Counted from the first letter of the stretch, positions 1-9,267 are shown. The stretch is 64,000 nucleotides of DNA from Nitrospira sp. (GCA_024998625.1 JACOEL010000020.1:1-64000); one strand, 5' to 3'. The notes: generated by a model not told the origin, from the sequence alone. Made by a program: numbers and translations.

Positions 1-54
1 CAGGTCGAAGAGCCGATCTATATTCGGCCGGCCGAGCGCGTGAACTGGCTGTAA
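1..54 (+). CDS. 3' end of an upstream gene, partial
   Basis: An open frame enters from the left edge and reads 17 codons ending EPIYIRPAERVNWL before a TAA stop. Two hairpins follow directly, so this is the real end of a plus-strand gene. A terminus of the form P-x-Y-x-R-P resembles the tail of TsaB-type threonylcarbamoyladenosine proteins, but 17 residues are too few to name it. The function is left open. Confidence 0.45.
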   Translation, partial: QVEEPIYIRPAERVNWL

Positions 55-60
55 GACTCA

Positions 61-152
61 CACCGGCGAGGGAGGACATCCACTCTCGCCGGTGAAGAGC
101 CCCAGCACAACGAAGGCAGGAGGTTCGAAAGAACTTCCTGCCTTCGTATTTT
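61..152 (+). terminator. tandem hairpins ending the upstream gene
   Basis: Two perfect stems follow the TAA at 54. The first pairs 61-70 with 85-94 (10 bp, GC-rich). The second pairs 110-121 with 136-147 (12 bp) and is followed by ATTTT, the form of a rho-independent terminator. Confidence 0.75.
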
Positions 153-415
153 GCAGCCCCACATTTTCTGCCTGCCGCCCCTCATTGTTACGCGAACAGC
201 TCCGCATCTCCCTGAACGGGTAAGGGGTCTGCGCAAGAATACTGCGAGAGCTGGACTCCCCAGTTCAACGAACTCGAAGTACTGCCGCCCGTGAGCCGAG
301 CCCCTCTCATTTCCCCAACACCTCAAGGCACTCAATATCCATGGTTTCACAGTGTATTCCGTAGCAAGCGCCCTTCCGCTCCAGAGCTGAAGCATGAACC
401 AGGTTTATGCAGATG
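153..415. other. intergenic stretch with no supported gene
   Basis: Between the terminator and the bfd promoter nothing convincing is visible. Open frames on the minus strand here have no ribosome binding site and no recognisable protein character. Confidence 0.5.
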
Positions 416-444
416 TTGACAGAAATTCGTTTGACCGCTATACT
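416..444 (+). promoter_or_regulatory. sigma-70 type promoter of bfd
   Basis: TTGACA at 416-421 and TATACT at 439-444 are separated by exactly 17 bp, near the consensus for a housekeeping promoter. Transcription would start near 451, about 85 bases before the bfd ATG. The leader contains TGAGAACAGTTATCAGTATC at about 454-473, an AT-rich, roughly symmetric stretch that could bind Fur. Iron control is expected for bfd genes, but the operator call is only inference. Confidence 0.6.
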
Positions 445-534
445 CTCCATAGTTGAGAACAGTTATCAGTATCGAGAAACCGATTATATCAGGCGCCCGC
501 AAGGACAACCGATCATCAGTGGGAGATACCACTC

Positions 535-741
535 ATGTATGTCTGCTTATGTAAGGGCTTGACGGAATCAGATGTGCGGGCGGCCGGTCGTCAGGGCTTC
601 CTGACCACGAGGCAAATCGTTGCTGAATTTGGCTTGCGCGATAACGGATGCTGCGGCCGTTGTGCGAAGAATATCCATGAACTTGTGTCGCTGGCGAAGA
701 GCCAGCTGGAGACTGCCTGTCAGAATCCTGTGCGGTCCTAG
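535..741 (+). CDS. bfd: bacterioferritin-associated ferredoxin
   Basis: This 68-residue protein has the layout of Bfd, a small [2Fe-2S] protein that in known systems docks to bacterioferritin and passes electrons to release stored iron. The N-terminus MYVCLCKG carries the C-x-C pair (Cys4, Cys6), and NGCCGRC at 38-43 supplies the C-x2-C pair plus one extra cysteine. Length and spacing match the family (E. coli Bfd is 64 residues). It is a single gene behind its own strong promoter and converges on the flavodoxin gene. No bacterioferritin gene lies in the window. Confidence 0.88.
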   Translation: MYVCLCKGLTESDVRAAGRQGFLTTRQIVAEFGLRDNGCCGRCAKNIHELVSLAKSQLETACQNPVRS

Positions 742-760
742 AATCTCGATCTGGAAGTAA

Positions 761-1393
761 TCACGGCCCGCTCAAACCGGCCCCATTTCCCTGTAACTCG
801 AATCCCCTCTTGACCGCGCCGGTAACGTCAGCCACCCGCCGACCCAACTCGCGGGCGCCGGTCAGCTCTTGCGCATCAATTCCAGGACTGTCGCCTTCTG
901 TTGTCGCAGAAGCGCCAAACGCACCACCAGCGCTGACGACAATCATCTGATTCCCGAGCATGGCCGCAAGAAGGGAGAGCATCGTGAGTTCCTTTCCACT
1001 TGAAATCTGGCCGCCGGTTGCAAATGCCGCCCCTACCTTGTTCTTCAATTTAAATGCCGGAAACACGCCGAACTTGAATTGCCAGTCATCAATAAATACC
1101 TTCATCTCACCGGCCATGTTGGACCAATAAACAGGAGACCCGAGCACAATGGCATCGGCGGCGAATAATTCCTCAGCCGTCACTTTCCCCACGCGCTTCA
1201 GGACGACATGCGTCCGAGACACCGATCGAGCGCCCTCTGCGACCGCCTCGGCCATTCGCTCGGTATGCCCGGAAAGAGAGTGATACGCCACCAGCACATT
1301 GATCGCGGATGGGGCATCAGCGGCTTGGCCAATGATCGGCCAGGACAGAAGACTGCTGACGCACAGAAGCAGCACTCGCCACAGCTGAATCAT
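761..1393 (-). CDS. exported flavodoxin/WrbA-like FMN protein
   Basis: The 210-residue product starts with a hydrophobic signal segment ending in AQAAD-like residues (about 1-25), then a flavodoxin fold. The FMN phosphate loop YHSLSGHTERMAEAV, the LGSPVYWSNMAGEMKVFIDD segment and ATGGQISSGKE match the flavodoxin_2/WrbA group of NAD(P)H:quinone or FMN reductases. The ATG at 1393 is preferred over the longer frame because AGAGG lies a few bases upstream, and the signal peptide then begins at the start. A secreted flavodoxin is uncommon, since FMN proteins are usually cytoplasmic. The substrate is unknown. Confidence 0.75.
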   Translation of the reverse strand: MIQLWRVLLLCVSSLLSWPIIGQAADAPSAINVLVAYHSLSGHTERMAEAVAEGARSVSRTHVVLKRVGKVTAEELFAADAIVLGSPVYWSNMAGEMKVFIDDWQFKFGVFPAFKLKNKVGAAFATGGQISSGKELTMLSLLAAMLGNQMIVVSAGGAFGASATTEGDSPGIDAQELTGARELGRRVADVTGAVKRGFELQGNGAGLSGP

Positions 1394-1533
1394 GACGCAC
1401 CTCTTATTGGATAAGAAAACAACCCTGACACCGGCTGGGCCAGGCCAAGAACGGCCTGGCATGAACTAGTCGCATTCGAATCGAAGATTGGGGACGGGAT
1501 CTGCGGAAAACTCGCCCAACAGAACCGTAGCGC

Positions 1534-1719
1534 TTACCGACGAACAATTTCTTCGTCCATGTGCTCTTCGACGGACACTTGGGTCAAGGTCCCGCGGTAA
1601 TCGCACTTGTGACAGCGAATTCTGAACTCCTCAATCCATTTTTCCTGCACGTAGGATTGGCGGCACTTCGGACACACAAATACGCCGCGCAAGTACAACA
1701 CACGTCGCGTTTCTTTCAT
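1534..1719 (-). CDS. small zinc-ribbon protein
   Basis: This 61-residue protein has two knuckles, CPKC at 16-19 and CHKC at 36-39, separated by 16 residues, which is a typical zinc ribbon. The ATG at 1719 follows GGAGG at good spacing, so the longer frame is rejected. The acidic C-terminal tail EEHMDEE is unremarkable. It could bind nucleic acid or a protein partner, and nothing around it narrows the role. Confidence 0.65.
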   Translation of the reverse strand: MKETRRVLYLRGVFVCPKCRQSYVQEKWIEEFRIRCHKCDYRGTLTQVSVEEHMDEEIVRR

Positions 1720-1814
1720 GAACAACCTCCATCCAAGCCAAAGGATAGGCGAGGATGGCATAGGGGCCGGCGAAATTGCAAGACAGCGTCGCACGCGTGT
1801 CCACCCACTGCAGA

Positions 1815-2977
1815 AATGTCCGCTTCCCACCACAATAGCAATGTCCGGTTCATAGCTTGGCCTCGCGAGGCCGGGCAGTCGCGAATGTCCCAACCCGATT
1901 CCACGGATGAGCAGGCTTCGGCTTGCCCACGGACCGTGGTCGTTGAGGGGGCGGCGGATTCACGAAGGCGGGAGACGGTTTCACGATGCGCTAATAGGTC
2001 AGGCGGCGGTCACCATGGAGCAGACAGAGGGTGCCATCCACCCGCTCTTCTACGACGACATGCGTGGCGCGTACACGGTCCTGGACTTGGTAGAGCTGGC
2101 CGCCGTGGGCCACGGTCCGATCCCGCCGAAACACCCGGCGCGTCCGCAAGGCCAAGACGGCCCGCACATCCGTGCCGACCGGAAGAGGGCGATGCCGGCC
2201 ATGCGCATCTCCTTCACCAGCCGATCTGGCAAGGTATGAAAGAGTGCGTCCCTTCGCCTGGGGCGAATGCGCGGCGATCAGCTCGACGCCCAGATCCCGG
2301 AGCGCCCGTCCCAACTGACTCGTCGGGGCGACGCCGGCTAATTGCTCTTCCACCGTCGGTTCCGCAGGGGAGCGTACTTATCGGCATACACGGCGAGGGG
2401 AAGCCCATACTGCTTCACGTACCGCTGAAAACGGTCGAGGGCTGGCCTGGTCCCTTCATAGTCATAGAAGCGGGCTGCACCCGGCTGCTCGCATCATCGA
2501 TCTAGGCCATGAGCACGCATCGGGGGCCGCGCCCCTCGAACCAATCATGATGGGAACCATCCAACTGCACCAGTTCGCCGCAGTGCGCGCGGCGAGCCCG
2601 CCAGATGCGGTGCGGACGTGGCCGGCGCCGAAAATAATCAATACCCTGGGCTCGTACGCCGCAGCGTCTCATCACGGGTGTGAGGCCATGATGCGTCGCC
2701 AGCTGTTCCACGGCTGGCCCCGGCTCCGATGCGCGAGCCCGCTCTCGCCTTCGGCTTGCAGCCGATGGCGGAGGCGGCGAATCTGCTGCGTCGTGACTCC
2801 TAGCGCCTCACTGGCCTGCTGTTGCGTGAGCTGTTGCTCGACCACTTGGCGAATCACATGGACTCGTCGAAACTCGCTCCCACTCATGACGATCCTGTCC
2901 TCTCTGACCATCCTGCCCTCCTGATGAGAGCCGAAAGTCTATCGAGGACATTGCTACGGTGGGAGAAGCGGACATTA
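1815..2977 (-). mobile_element. decayed insertion sequence (ISNCY/IS1202-like)
   Basis: Both ends are recognisable. The left end, reading in at about 1815, carries AATGTCCGCTTC followed by CCACC and a second AATGTCC about 24 bp on. The right end, read on the minus strand from 2977, carries AATGTCCGCTTC, then TCCCACC and AATGTCC. These are imperfect terminal inverted repeats, each with two AATGTCC boxes. Between them lies a broken transposase on the minus strand. The length of about 1.16 kb is short for the family, so the element is internally deleted. Confidence 0.75.
1991..2911 (-). pseudogene. broken ISNCY-type transposase
   Basis: Three frames carry consecutive parts of one transposase. 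At 2672-2911 is the N-terminal helix-turn-helix (LTQQQASEALGVTTQQIRRL). At 2502-2711 is a stretch ending ELVQLDGSHHDWFEGRGPRC, containing the first catalytic Asp of the DDE domain. At 1991-2353 is the later part with LGVELIAAHSPQAKGR, near the last catalytic residue, and a beta-rich tail. Frame changes between the parts, and missing sequence between the DDE segments, make it inactive. The terminal repeats flanking it support an IS origin. Confidence 0.8.
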
Positions 2978-3069
2978 TCGTTGTGGGATTACAGACAGCG
3001 TCGTACGCTGAGCTACGAGACCAATTCAGGCACCTTGACGGCTCGTAGAGCGCCCGCTAGGATGCGGCC

Positions 3070-3582
3070 ATGATACTCAAACCGACGGATTATCTTGATG
3101 AGACACGATTCCCTGCACCACCGACCCGTGCGATATTGTGGTTGCTCGGCAGTTTCATGCTGGCTGTAGGCTCATCCAGCTGGGCCGCTGATTCGCCCAC
3201 CGACACACTCATCACAGTCAAAACACCGACCGGCACGCTGATTCAGGCTGAATTGGCAGATACCGCATTGAAGCGGGCCCAGGGGTTGATGTTTCGAGAG
3301 CATCTGGCGGATGACCGAGGCATGCTGTTTATCTTCGGCGACGCCCAACCATGGACATTCTGGATGAAGAATACCAAGATTCCCCTCGATATCATCTGGA
3401 TGGACGCGAAGAAAACGATCGTCCATATCGAGCGAAACGTCCCCATTTGCACCAGACAGGACGACGGCTGTCCTCAGTACCACTCCGAGGAAGGGGCCCT
3501 CTACGTTCTGGAACTCGGGGGGGGCCGCGCAGCGGCGCTGCAGCTTCAACGCGGTATGAAACTGAGCTTCAAACAGCCCTGA
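3070..3582 (+). CDS. DUF192 (UPF0127) exported protein
   Basis: The 170-residue protein has a signal peptide (hydrophobic 18-39, cleavage after SSSWA) and one DUF192 domain from about 48. Family landmarks are visible: RAQGLMFRE, GMLFIFGD, FWMKNTKIPLDIIW and a late LELGGG. The domain is a small beta-barrel of unknown function, usually periplasmic or lipid-anchored in Gram-negative bacteria. It stands alone between the IS remnant and the convergent channel gene. Confidence 0.85.
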   Translation: MILKPTDYLDETRFPAPPTRAILWLLGSFMLAVGSSSWAADSPTDTLITVKTPTGTLIQAELADTALKRAQGLMFREHLADDRGMLFIFGDAQPWTFWMKNTKIPLDIIWMDAKKTIVHIERNVPICTRQDDGCPQYHSEEGALYVLELGGGRAAALQLQRGMKLSFKQP

Positions 3583-3598
3583 CCACCCTTGACGTTGA

Positions 3599-5113
3599 TC
3601 ACTGCGCCTTGCGCGCACCCCAGAAAAAGCTCTGAATGCGCTCGACAAGGGAGCGCGTGTGTGTGACTACCGAAAGGGCCGCTGCCTCACGAGACAGTTG
3701 CGCCTTCGCCGCCGCTGTCGCCGCCTGTCTACGGGCCACCACCTCACCGATGCGCTCGATCAGCCGACGATCCTCCTGCACAACCTGCAGCAACGCCTGC
3801 TTCCCGACGGCAATGACCAACAATTCCGTCGCGGCCGACACCGTGGCCGAACGCGGCTCGCCGGTCAGTAGCGACATCTCGCCGAAAAACTTCCCTGCGT
3901 CAAGCGTGGTCACCGTGGAACTGAGCCCTCCCTGCTCCAACCGCACATCAGCTTTTCCGGAAGCGATGACATAGAGGACGTCCCCAGGCTCCCCCTGGCG
4001 AACCACCCGTTCACCGGGCAGATAGGACTCCCACCGCGCTTCTTTGGCCAACACTTCGAGCTGCTTGGCATCGAGCGTACCCAGAAAGTCGACCGCCGCG
4101 AGTTGAGCAACCATGCGTCTAACCGCCTGCCCGTTCGCAACGATCTCCGGCTCGACCGACTGATGCACCACACGCTGCGGAAAGGGGATCTCGATTCCAT
4201 TGCGCGCAAAGGCATGCCAAATGTACGTCCGCATCCGGCTTTCGATCATGTCCCGCTGTGCGAAATCACCGATCGGGAATTTGATGCGATACTGGATCGC
4301 CGATTCATTGAATGCCGTGACCAGAGCCGTCGCTTTCGGGTCCTGCAATACCCCTGGCACTGCCACAGCCGCCTCAAGCAATGTGGCACAGACCTGCTCA
4401 GGCGGACTGCGATAGGCGGCATCGACATACACGCTACAGAAATGCGTCGTCGTGGGCCTGCTGAAATTCGTCACCCCGCTCTGGATCACCAGATCGTTAG
4501 GCAGCGAGACGAGATCCTGAGCGCGAGTCAGCAGCGTCACATGCTCCATGCCAATGTGGGTCACCATCCCTTCACGATCAGCCACCGTGATCCAATCCCC
4601 CACTTTCACAATTTTTCCCAGCTCAATTCCGGAAAAGAAGCGCGTCAGCGTATCTTTCAACGCGACACCAACCATCGCCGCCGCAACGGTCGGCAACGCC
4701 ACCAGGGCCACGAGGTTGATCCCCATGACCAACCAGAGAATCACCACTCCGGCAGCCACCACTTCCGCGCCGATGAGCAGCTGCCGGACAATATCGGGGA
4801 TATAGCGCTGCCTCCGTTCGATCAGCCATTCGCCGATGATCAGGGCATCAAGAATCGTGAAGAGAAAAAAAGATGCGCCCAGCCAGGCCGCGACATCGAG
4901 TCCCGACCGGACAAAGTGCGGAATGTGGCTCACGAGTTCGCTGCGACCGACCAACGCGGCGGTCACAAGCAATAGTGCCACGCCGCCGGCATAGAACGGG
5001 AGCGGCGGCGCCGACTTGCCGCGTCGAGCCAATAGATAGGTCAGGCCCATCAATACCGCCGCCATGACGGCAAGCATCGCCAGCACCGTGCCGACCAGCA
5101 GACCCAGGCTCAT
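3599..5113 (-). CDS. MscS-type channel with C-terminal cyclic-nucleotide domain
   Basis: The 504-residue protein has four or five membrane helices in about 1-160, then the MscS pore and beta domain (VGVALKDTLTRFFSGIELGK, VGDWITVADREGMV, SLPNDLVIQSGVTNFS). From about 345 it carries a cNMP-binding (CAP-ED) domain: YLPGERVVRQGEPGDVLYVI and GKFFGEMSLLTGEPRSATV, the phosphate-binding cassette with the expected Gly, Glu and Arg. The fusion suggests a channel gated or modulated by a cyclic nucleotide as well as by tension. It lies 48 bp downstream of rel. Confidence 0.9.
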   Translation of the reverse strand: MSLGLLVGTVLAMLAVMAAVLMGLTYLLARRGKSAPPLPFYAGGVALLLVTAALVGRSELVSHIPHFVRSGLDVAAWLGASFFLFTILDALIIGEWLIERRQRYIPDIVRQLLIGAEVVAAGVVILWLVMGINLVALVALPTVAAAMVGVALKDTLTRFFSGIELGKIVKVGDWITVADREGMVTHIGMEHVTLLTRAQDLVSLPNDLVIQSGVTNFSRPTTTHFCSVYVDAAYRSPPEQVCATLLEAAVAVPGVLQDPKATALVTAFNESAIQYRIKFPIGDFAQRDMIESRMRTYIWHAFARNGIEIPFPQRVVHQSVEPEIVANGQAVRRMVAQLAAVDFLGTLDAKQLEVLAKEARWESYLPGERVVRQGEPGDVLYVIASGKADVRLEQGGLSSTVTTLDAGKFFGEMSLLTGEPRSATVSAATELLVIAVGKQALLQVVQEDRRLIERIGEVVARRQAATAAAKAQLSREAAALSVVTHTRSLVERIQSFFWGARKAQ

Positions 5114-5161
5114 GCGGATCTCACCTGATGCGGGGAGGAGAACACGCGGGTACCTCTCTGG

Positions 5162-7342
5162 CTAGGAGCGCTCTTGCCATGAGCGAACACGTCGCACGGT
5201 GATTATGCCATCGACTTTTTCAATCGCCTTGAGCACCCGAGCCAGATGTGCGGTGTCCAAGACCTCGATGATGAAATCCAGCATCGCCTTCCGATCCTCG
5301 CGGGTCGTAATTTCAGCCCGACTGATATTGGCCTGACATTCGGAGATAGCCGTCGAGACATGCGCCAGCACTCCGGTCTTGTCCACGGCGATGACCGAGA
5401 CCTTGACGGAGTGTGTACTGGGCGCGGAATGGTCCCACTCGACTTCGACCAGCCGGTTTTTGTCATAGTCCAAGGCTTCCAAATTGGGACAATCCACGGT
5501 ATGAATCGTGAGCCCACGCCCCCTGGTGATATACCCCAAGATGCGGTCGCCCGGCACAGGGTTGCAACAGCGGGAGAGTTGCATCAACAAATCCCGCGCG
5601 CCTTTGACTTGCACACCCGTGTCATCGGTCCGTCCGGTGGCCGGCTTTGGCGGCGGAACCTCAGGGACGACCGTCTGGCCTTCCGTTGCGACGGGCGGAT
5701 TGATTTTGCTCATCACCTGCGAGGTCGGCACATGGCCGAAACCAACGGCTGCGGCCAGTTCCTCCGGCGTTTCATACCCGACCTGTTTGGCCACGGCCAG
5801 GAGCTGGTCAGACCGCATCATCTGGGCCGGCGCCAGTCCATGCCGGCGGAATTCGGCTTCCAGCAACCGCTTGCCGATCTCGATGCTACGGGATTGTTCT
5901 TCAGCCTTGATCCAATGTTTGATCTTGGTTTTCGCGCGCGACGTGCGGACGAATTTCAACCAATCCCGGTGAGGCGTTTGATTGGCGGCGGTCAGGATCT
6001 CCACCATATCTCCGCTTTCCATCATGTGTTTCAGCGGAACGATCTTGCCGTTGACCTTCGCCCCCACACAATGGTCGCCGATCTCGGTGTGGACGGAATA
6101 GGCAAAATCCACCGGCGTGGAACCTTTGGGCAATTCCTTCACCATGCCCTGGGGAGTAAAGACGTAGACGACATCGTGAAAAAGATCCAGCTTGACCGAG
6201 TCCATGAACTGACGATTGTCCGGCAAATCCTGATTCCATTCCACGAACTGGCGTAGCCAACTGAAAACCTTTCCGTCTTTCTCGTCGATCCGCCCGTGCT
6301 CTTTGTATTTCCAGTGTGCGGCGATGCCCTGTTCAGACACGCGATGCATCTCCTCCGTGCGAATCTGAAACTCGACATGTTCTCCCTTCGGGCCGACGAC
6401 GGTGGTGTGCAACGACTGATACATGTTGGATTTTGGAATCGCGATGTAGTCCTTGAAACGGCCCGGCAACGGACGCCACAGCGAATGGATGACACCGAGG
6501 AGCGCATAACAGTTCATCTTGATGTCGGTAATGATCCGCAGCGCAGCAAGATCGTACACTTCCTCGAATGAGATCGATTGCTTCTCCATCTTCTGGTAAA
6601 TGCCATACAAATGCTTGGGCCGCCCGGACACCTCACCTTGCAAGCCGGCCTCGGCCATGGCGTTCTTGACCAGGTCGATGACTTCCAGAATGTATTGCTG
6701 CCGGTCTTCGTCCCGCTTCGCCACCCGAACGCGCAGTGATTCGTAGACATCCGGCTTGAGATGTTTCAGACAGAGGTCTTCCAGCTCGTTCTTAATCCAA
6801 CCGATCCCCAGCCGGTTGGCCAACGGAGCGTAAATCTCCAGCGTCTCCTGGGCGATTTGTTGCCGCTTCCCCTCACTCAGATATTCCAGGGTCCGCATGT
6901 TGTGGAGCCGATCCGCCAGCTTGATGAGGACGACGCGGATATCGTCCGCCATCGACAAGACCATCTTGCGGAAATTTTCCGCCTGCTTTTCCTCATAGTT
7001 CCGGAAGGTAATCTTGCCGATCTTGGTCACGCCATCGACCAGATGCACCACGTCCTTCCCGAATCGCTGTTCCAACTCAAGCGGCGTGGCCAGCGTATCT
7101 TCCAGCGTGTCGTGCAGCAAGCCCGCGACGATGGCCGTCACATCCGTCTTCAAATGGGTCAGCAGGCCGGCGACCGCCAGAGGATGCTGAAAGTAGGGCT
7201 CACCGGATCGGCGCATCTGTCCTTCATGCGCTTTGGCCGAAAAATCATAGGCCCGTCGCACAAGATCGAGGTCTGCCTCGACGTTGTAGCTCTTCACCCG
7301 ATCGATCAGCTGACTCAGCTCTGTCACCGTCTCGTGCGGCAT
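5162..7342 (-). CDS. rel: bifunctional (p)ppGpp synthetase/hydrolase Rel
   Basis: The 726-residue RSH-family enzyme makes and breaks (p)ppGpp. It has the HD hydrolase (HPLAVAG at 53, HDTLEDT at 77) and a synthetase domain with RPKHLYGIYQKM. The RFKDY segment is the RxKD motif that marks bifunctional Rel rather than the RelA-type ExDD. Then come YQSLHT, a TGS domain (VYVFTPQGMVKELPKG), a conserved-cysteine region (RCCNPVPGD) and an ACT domain from about 650. It starts 2 bp after recJ ends, so the two are very likely cotranscribed. No other RSH gene is in the window. Confidence 0.95.
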   Translation of the reverse strand: MPHETVTELSQLIDRVKSYNVEADLDLVRRAYDFSAKAHEGQMRRSGEPYFQHPLAVAGLLTHLKTDVTAIVAGLLHDTLEDTLATPLELEQRFGKDVVHLVDGVTKIGKITFRNYEEKQAENFRKMVLSMADDIRVVLIKLADRLHNMRTLEYLSEGKRQQIAQETLEIYAPLANRLGIGWIKNELEDLCLKHLKPDVYESLRVRVAKRDEDRQQYILEVIDLVKNAMAEAGLQGEVSGRPKHLYGIYQKMEKQSISFEEVYDLAALRIITDIKMNCYALLGVIHSLWRPLPGRFKDYIAIPKSNMYQSLHTTVVGPKGEHVEFQIRTEEMHRVSEQGIAAHWKYKEHGRIDEKDGKVFSWLRQFVEWNQDLPDNRQFMDSVKLDLFHDVVYVFTPQGMVKELPKGSTPVDFAYSVHTEIGDHCVGAKVNGKIVPLKHMMESGDMVEILTAANQTPHRDWLKFVRTSRAKTKIKHWIKAEEQSRSIEIGKRLLEAEFRRHGLAPAQMMRSDQLLAVAKQVGYETPEELAAAVGFGHVPTSQVMSKINPPVATEGQTVVPEVPPPKPATGRTDDTGVQVKGARDLLMQLSRCCNPVPGDRILGYITRGRGLTIHTVDCPNLEALDYDKNRLVEVEWDHSAPSTHSVKVSVIAVDKTGVLAHVSTAISECQANISRAEITTREDRKAMLDFIIEVLDTAHLARVLKAIEKVDGIITVRRVRSWQERS

Positions 7343-7344
7343 AA

Positions 7345-9051
7345 TTACGACACCTCACCGCTCATGCGGAGGGCCTTGATACGCAACTGCACCCGATCGG
7401 AGCCGTTCCAATGATTGCGCTCGGGGCTGAAGGCCAAGTCCACCGGTCGACCGGCCCTGAGCCCCAGCTCTTCAAACGAGCCCATGCGAAAGCCGATACT
7501 ATCGAAGATAAATGACCGCCCTTGCCGCACACGCAACTTCAAATGCTTCTCGCCGACGACTCGCGCCTCCACCACATCCAGGCCGCGAACAGCCAAGGTG
7601 GGCTCGGGATTGCCGGCCCCGAAGGGATGCAGGGATTCCAGTTCCTGGATCAGGTCGAAATTGACATCCGTCAGTTTCACTTCGGCATCGACATGCAGGG
7701 TCGGCACCGTGCGCGCACCACCAGACCACTGAGCCGCCACCTCACAGAACCGCCAGCGGAATTCCTCCAACCGCGATTCCTTGAGCGTCAGTCCAGCGGC
7801 ACTCGGGTGACCACCATAGGCCTCCAGCAGATCCTTGCACTCCGACAATCCCTGATACAGATCGAACCCCTCCACCGTCCTGGCCGAGCCTTTCCCTATG
7901 CCCTGCCCATCGATCGCAATGACGATACTCGGACGATGGAACCGGTCCACCAAACGGGCGGCAACGATCCCGACAACACCCAGATGCCAGTCACGCGAGC
8001 CCAAGACGATCGCCGCAGCCGGCTCATCCTGCTTCAGATAGGTCGCCGCCTCACCGACAATGCCTTCCTCGATCTGTTGCCGCTGCCGGTTCAATTGCTC
8101 CAACCGTTCGGCAATCTGCATGGCCTCCTGATCGGACTCCGTTGTCAACAGCCGCACACAGAGCATGGCATGATCCAGCCGTCCTGCGGCATTCAACCGG
8201 GGGCCGAGACGGAAACCAATCGTCTCGCTCGTACAGGTCTTTGCGATACCAGCTACCTGCTTGAGCGCGCGAATTCCAGCGCGGGTACCACGCGTGATGT
8301 GAGTCAGGCCTTCCCGCACCAGAATCCGATTCTCATCATGAAGCGGCACGATGTCCGCCACCGTTGCCAACGCGACCAGATCCAAACAGGAGTCAGGCTC
8401 CACGTCGCCGGATCCATACCGTTGCCGGTAAGCCGACACCACCTTATACGCCAATCCCGCCGAGCAGAGCCCTTTGAACGGATAGATCGCATCGCGCCGG
8501 TGCGGATTGAGCACGGCAAGGGCGGCAGGCATCGTGGCATCAGTTTGATGATGATCCGTGACGATCACATCCATACCGAGTTCCCGGGCGACCGCAATCT
8601 CATGATGCGAGGTCGTCCCGCAGTCGGAGGTGACAAGCAGCGAAATCCCCTCTTCCGCTAAGCGGCGAACCGCCCTCTCGTTCAACCCGTAGCCTTCGCG
8701 AACCCGATGCGGAATGTAGCCACAGGCGTTCCCGCCGAGGCCTTGATAGAACGACAGATAGAGACTCGTCGCCGAGACCCCATCGACATCGTAGTCGCCA
8801 TAAAAACAGACCCGCTCCTGGCGAGCGAGGGCCTGATGTAACCGCTCGACAGCCGGTTCCATATCAGGGAGCAGAAATGGATCATGCAGCCCGCCCTGCA
8901 CGCCGGACATCCAACGGGTCGCTTCATCGGGAGTCGTGACACCGCGCGCAAGCAGCACCGACGCCGTCACCGGCGAGATCGACAATTGCTCCGACAGATT
9001 GTGCTGCAAGGCACGATCGGCCGCTCGAAACACCCACAACTTGTCCTGCAT
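7345..9051 (-). CDS. recJ: single-strand DNA 5'-3' exonuclease RecJ
   Basis: The 568-residue protein is a DHH-family nuclease. It shows the metal-binding motifs FYGDYDVDGVSATSL (motif I), TSDCGTTSHHEI, VTDHHQT (the DHH) and the DHHA1 signature GGHPSAAGLTL, followed by an OB-like C-terminal domain. In known systems RecJ trims 5' ends in recombination (RecFOR) and mismatch repair. The ATG at 9051 has AGAGG about five bases upstream. It leads a tight pair with rel. Confidence 0.95.
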   Translation of the reverse strand: MQDKLWVFRAADRALQHNLSEQLSISPVTASVLLARGVTTPDEATRWMSGVQGGLHDPFLLPDMEPAVERLHQALARQERVCFYGDYDVDGVSATSLYLSFYQGLGGNACGYIPHRVREGYGLNERAVRRLAEEGISLLVTSDCGTTSHHEIAVARELGMDVIVTDHHQTDATMPAALAVLNPHRRDAIYPFKGLCSAGLAYKVVSAYRQRYGSGDVEPDSCLDLVALATVADIVPLHDENRILVREGLTHITRGTRAGIRALKQVAGIAKTCTSETIGFRLGPRLNAAGRLDHAMLCVRLLTTESDQEAMQIAERLEQLNRQRQQIEEGIVGEAATYLKQDEPAAAIVLGSRDWHLGVVGIVAARLVDRFHRPSIVIAIDGQGIGKGSARTVEGFDLYQGLSECKDLLEAYGGHPSAAGLTLKESRLEEFRWRFCEVAAQWSGGARTVPTLHVDAEVKLTDVNFDLIQELESLHPFGAGNPEPTLAVRGLDVVEARVVGEKHLKLRVRQGRSFIFDSIGFRMGSFEELGLRAGRPVDLAFSPERNHWNGSDRVQLRIKALRMSGEVS

Positions 9052-9247
9052 GAATCCTCTATCTTTACCTGCAATAATCAGAAGTTACTAAGAAGTGACG
9101 GAATGGTATCGACTCACTTGTTTTTTGTCAAACGAGGCTCGTTGGACGAGAGCGTTCTTGGAAGGGCGGTGACGATCAGCGCTCTGACAGACGAACGACG
9201 TCTCGGGTGCACAGCAGGAGGGACAGACAGGGAGCGGATAAGAAGAA

Positions 9248-9267
9248 GGAGGGGACTATTCCCCTCC
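9248..9267 (-). terminator. rho-independent terminator overlapping the pup stop codon
   Basis: The perfect 8-bp stem GGAGGGGA/TCCCCTCC with a 4-base loop pairs 9248-9255 with 9260-9267. On the minus strand it is followed by TTCTTCTTAT. The loop contains the pup TAG, and one arm encodes the final Gly-Gly-Glu codons. Confidence 0.7.

Noticed and set aside
454-473. Firm Fur box ahead of bfd
   Set aside because: The stretch is only loosely symmetric and matches the Fur consensus poorly, so it is mentioned with the promoter but not called as an operator.
347-532. Minus-strand open frame over the bfd promoter
   Set aside because: It overlaps a clear plus-strand promoter, has no ribosome binding site and no recognisable protein features.
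1561-2505. Long plus-strand open frame of 314 codons
   Set aside because: It is antisense to the zinc ribbon and the IS transposase fragments, has no ribosome binding site and an Arg/Pro/Ala-rich composition typical of a shadow frame.
9052-9255. Possible small gene between recJ and pup
   Set aside because: No start with a ribosome binding site and no protein character; only the pup terminator is supported.
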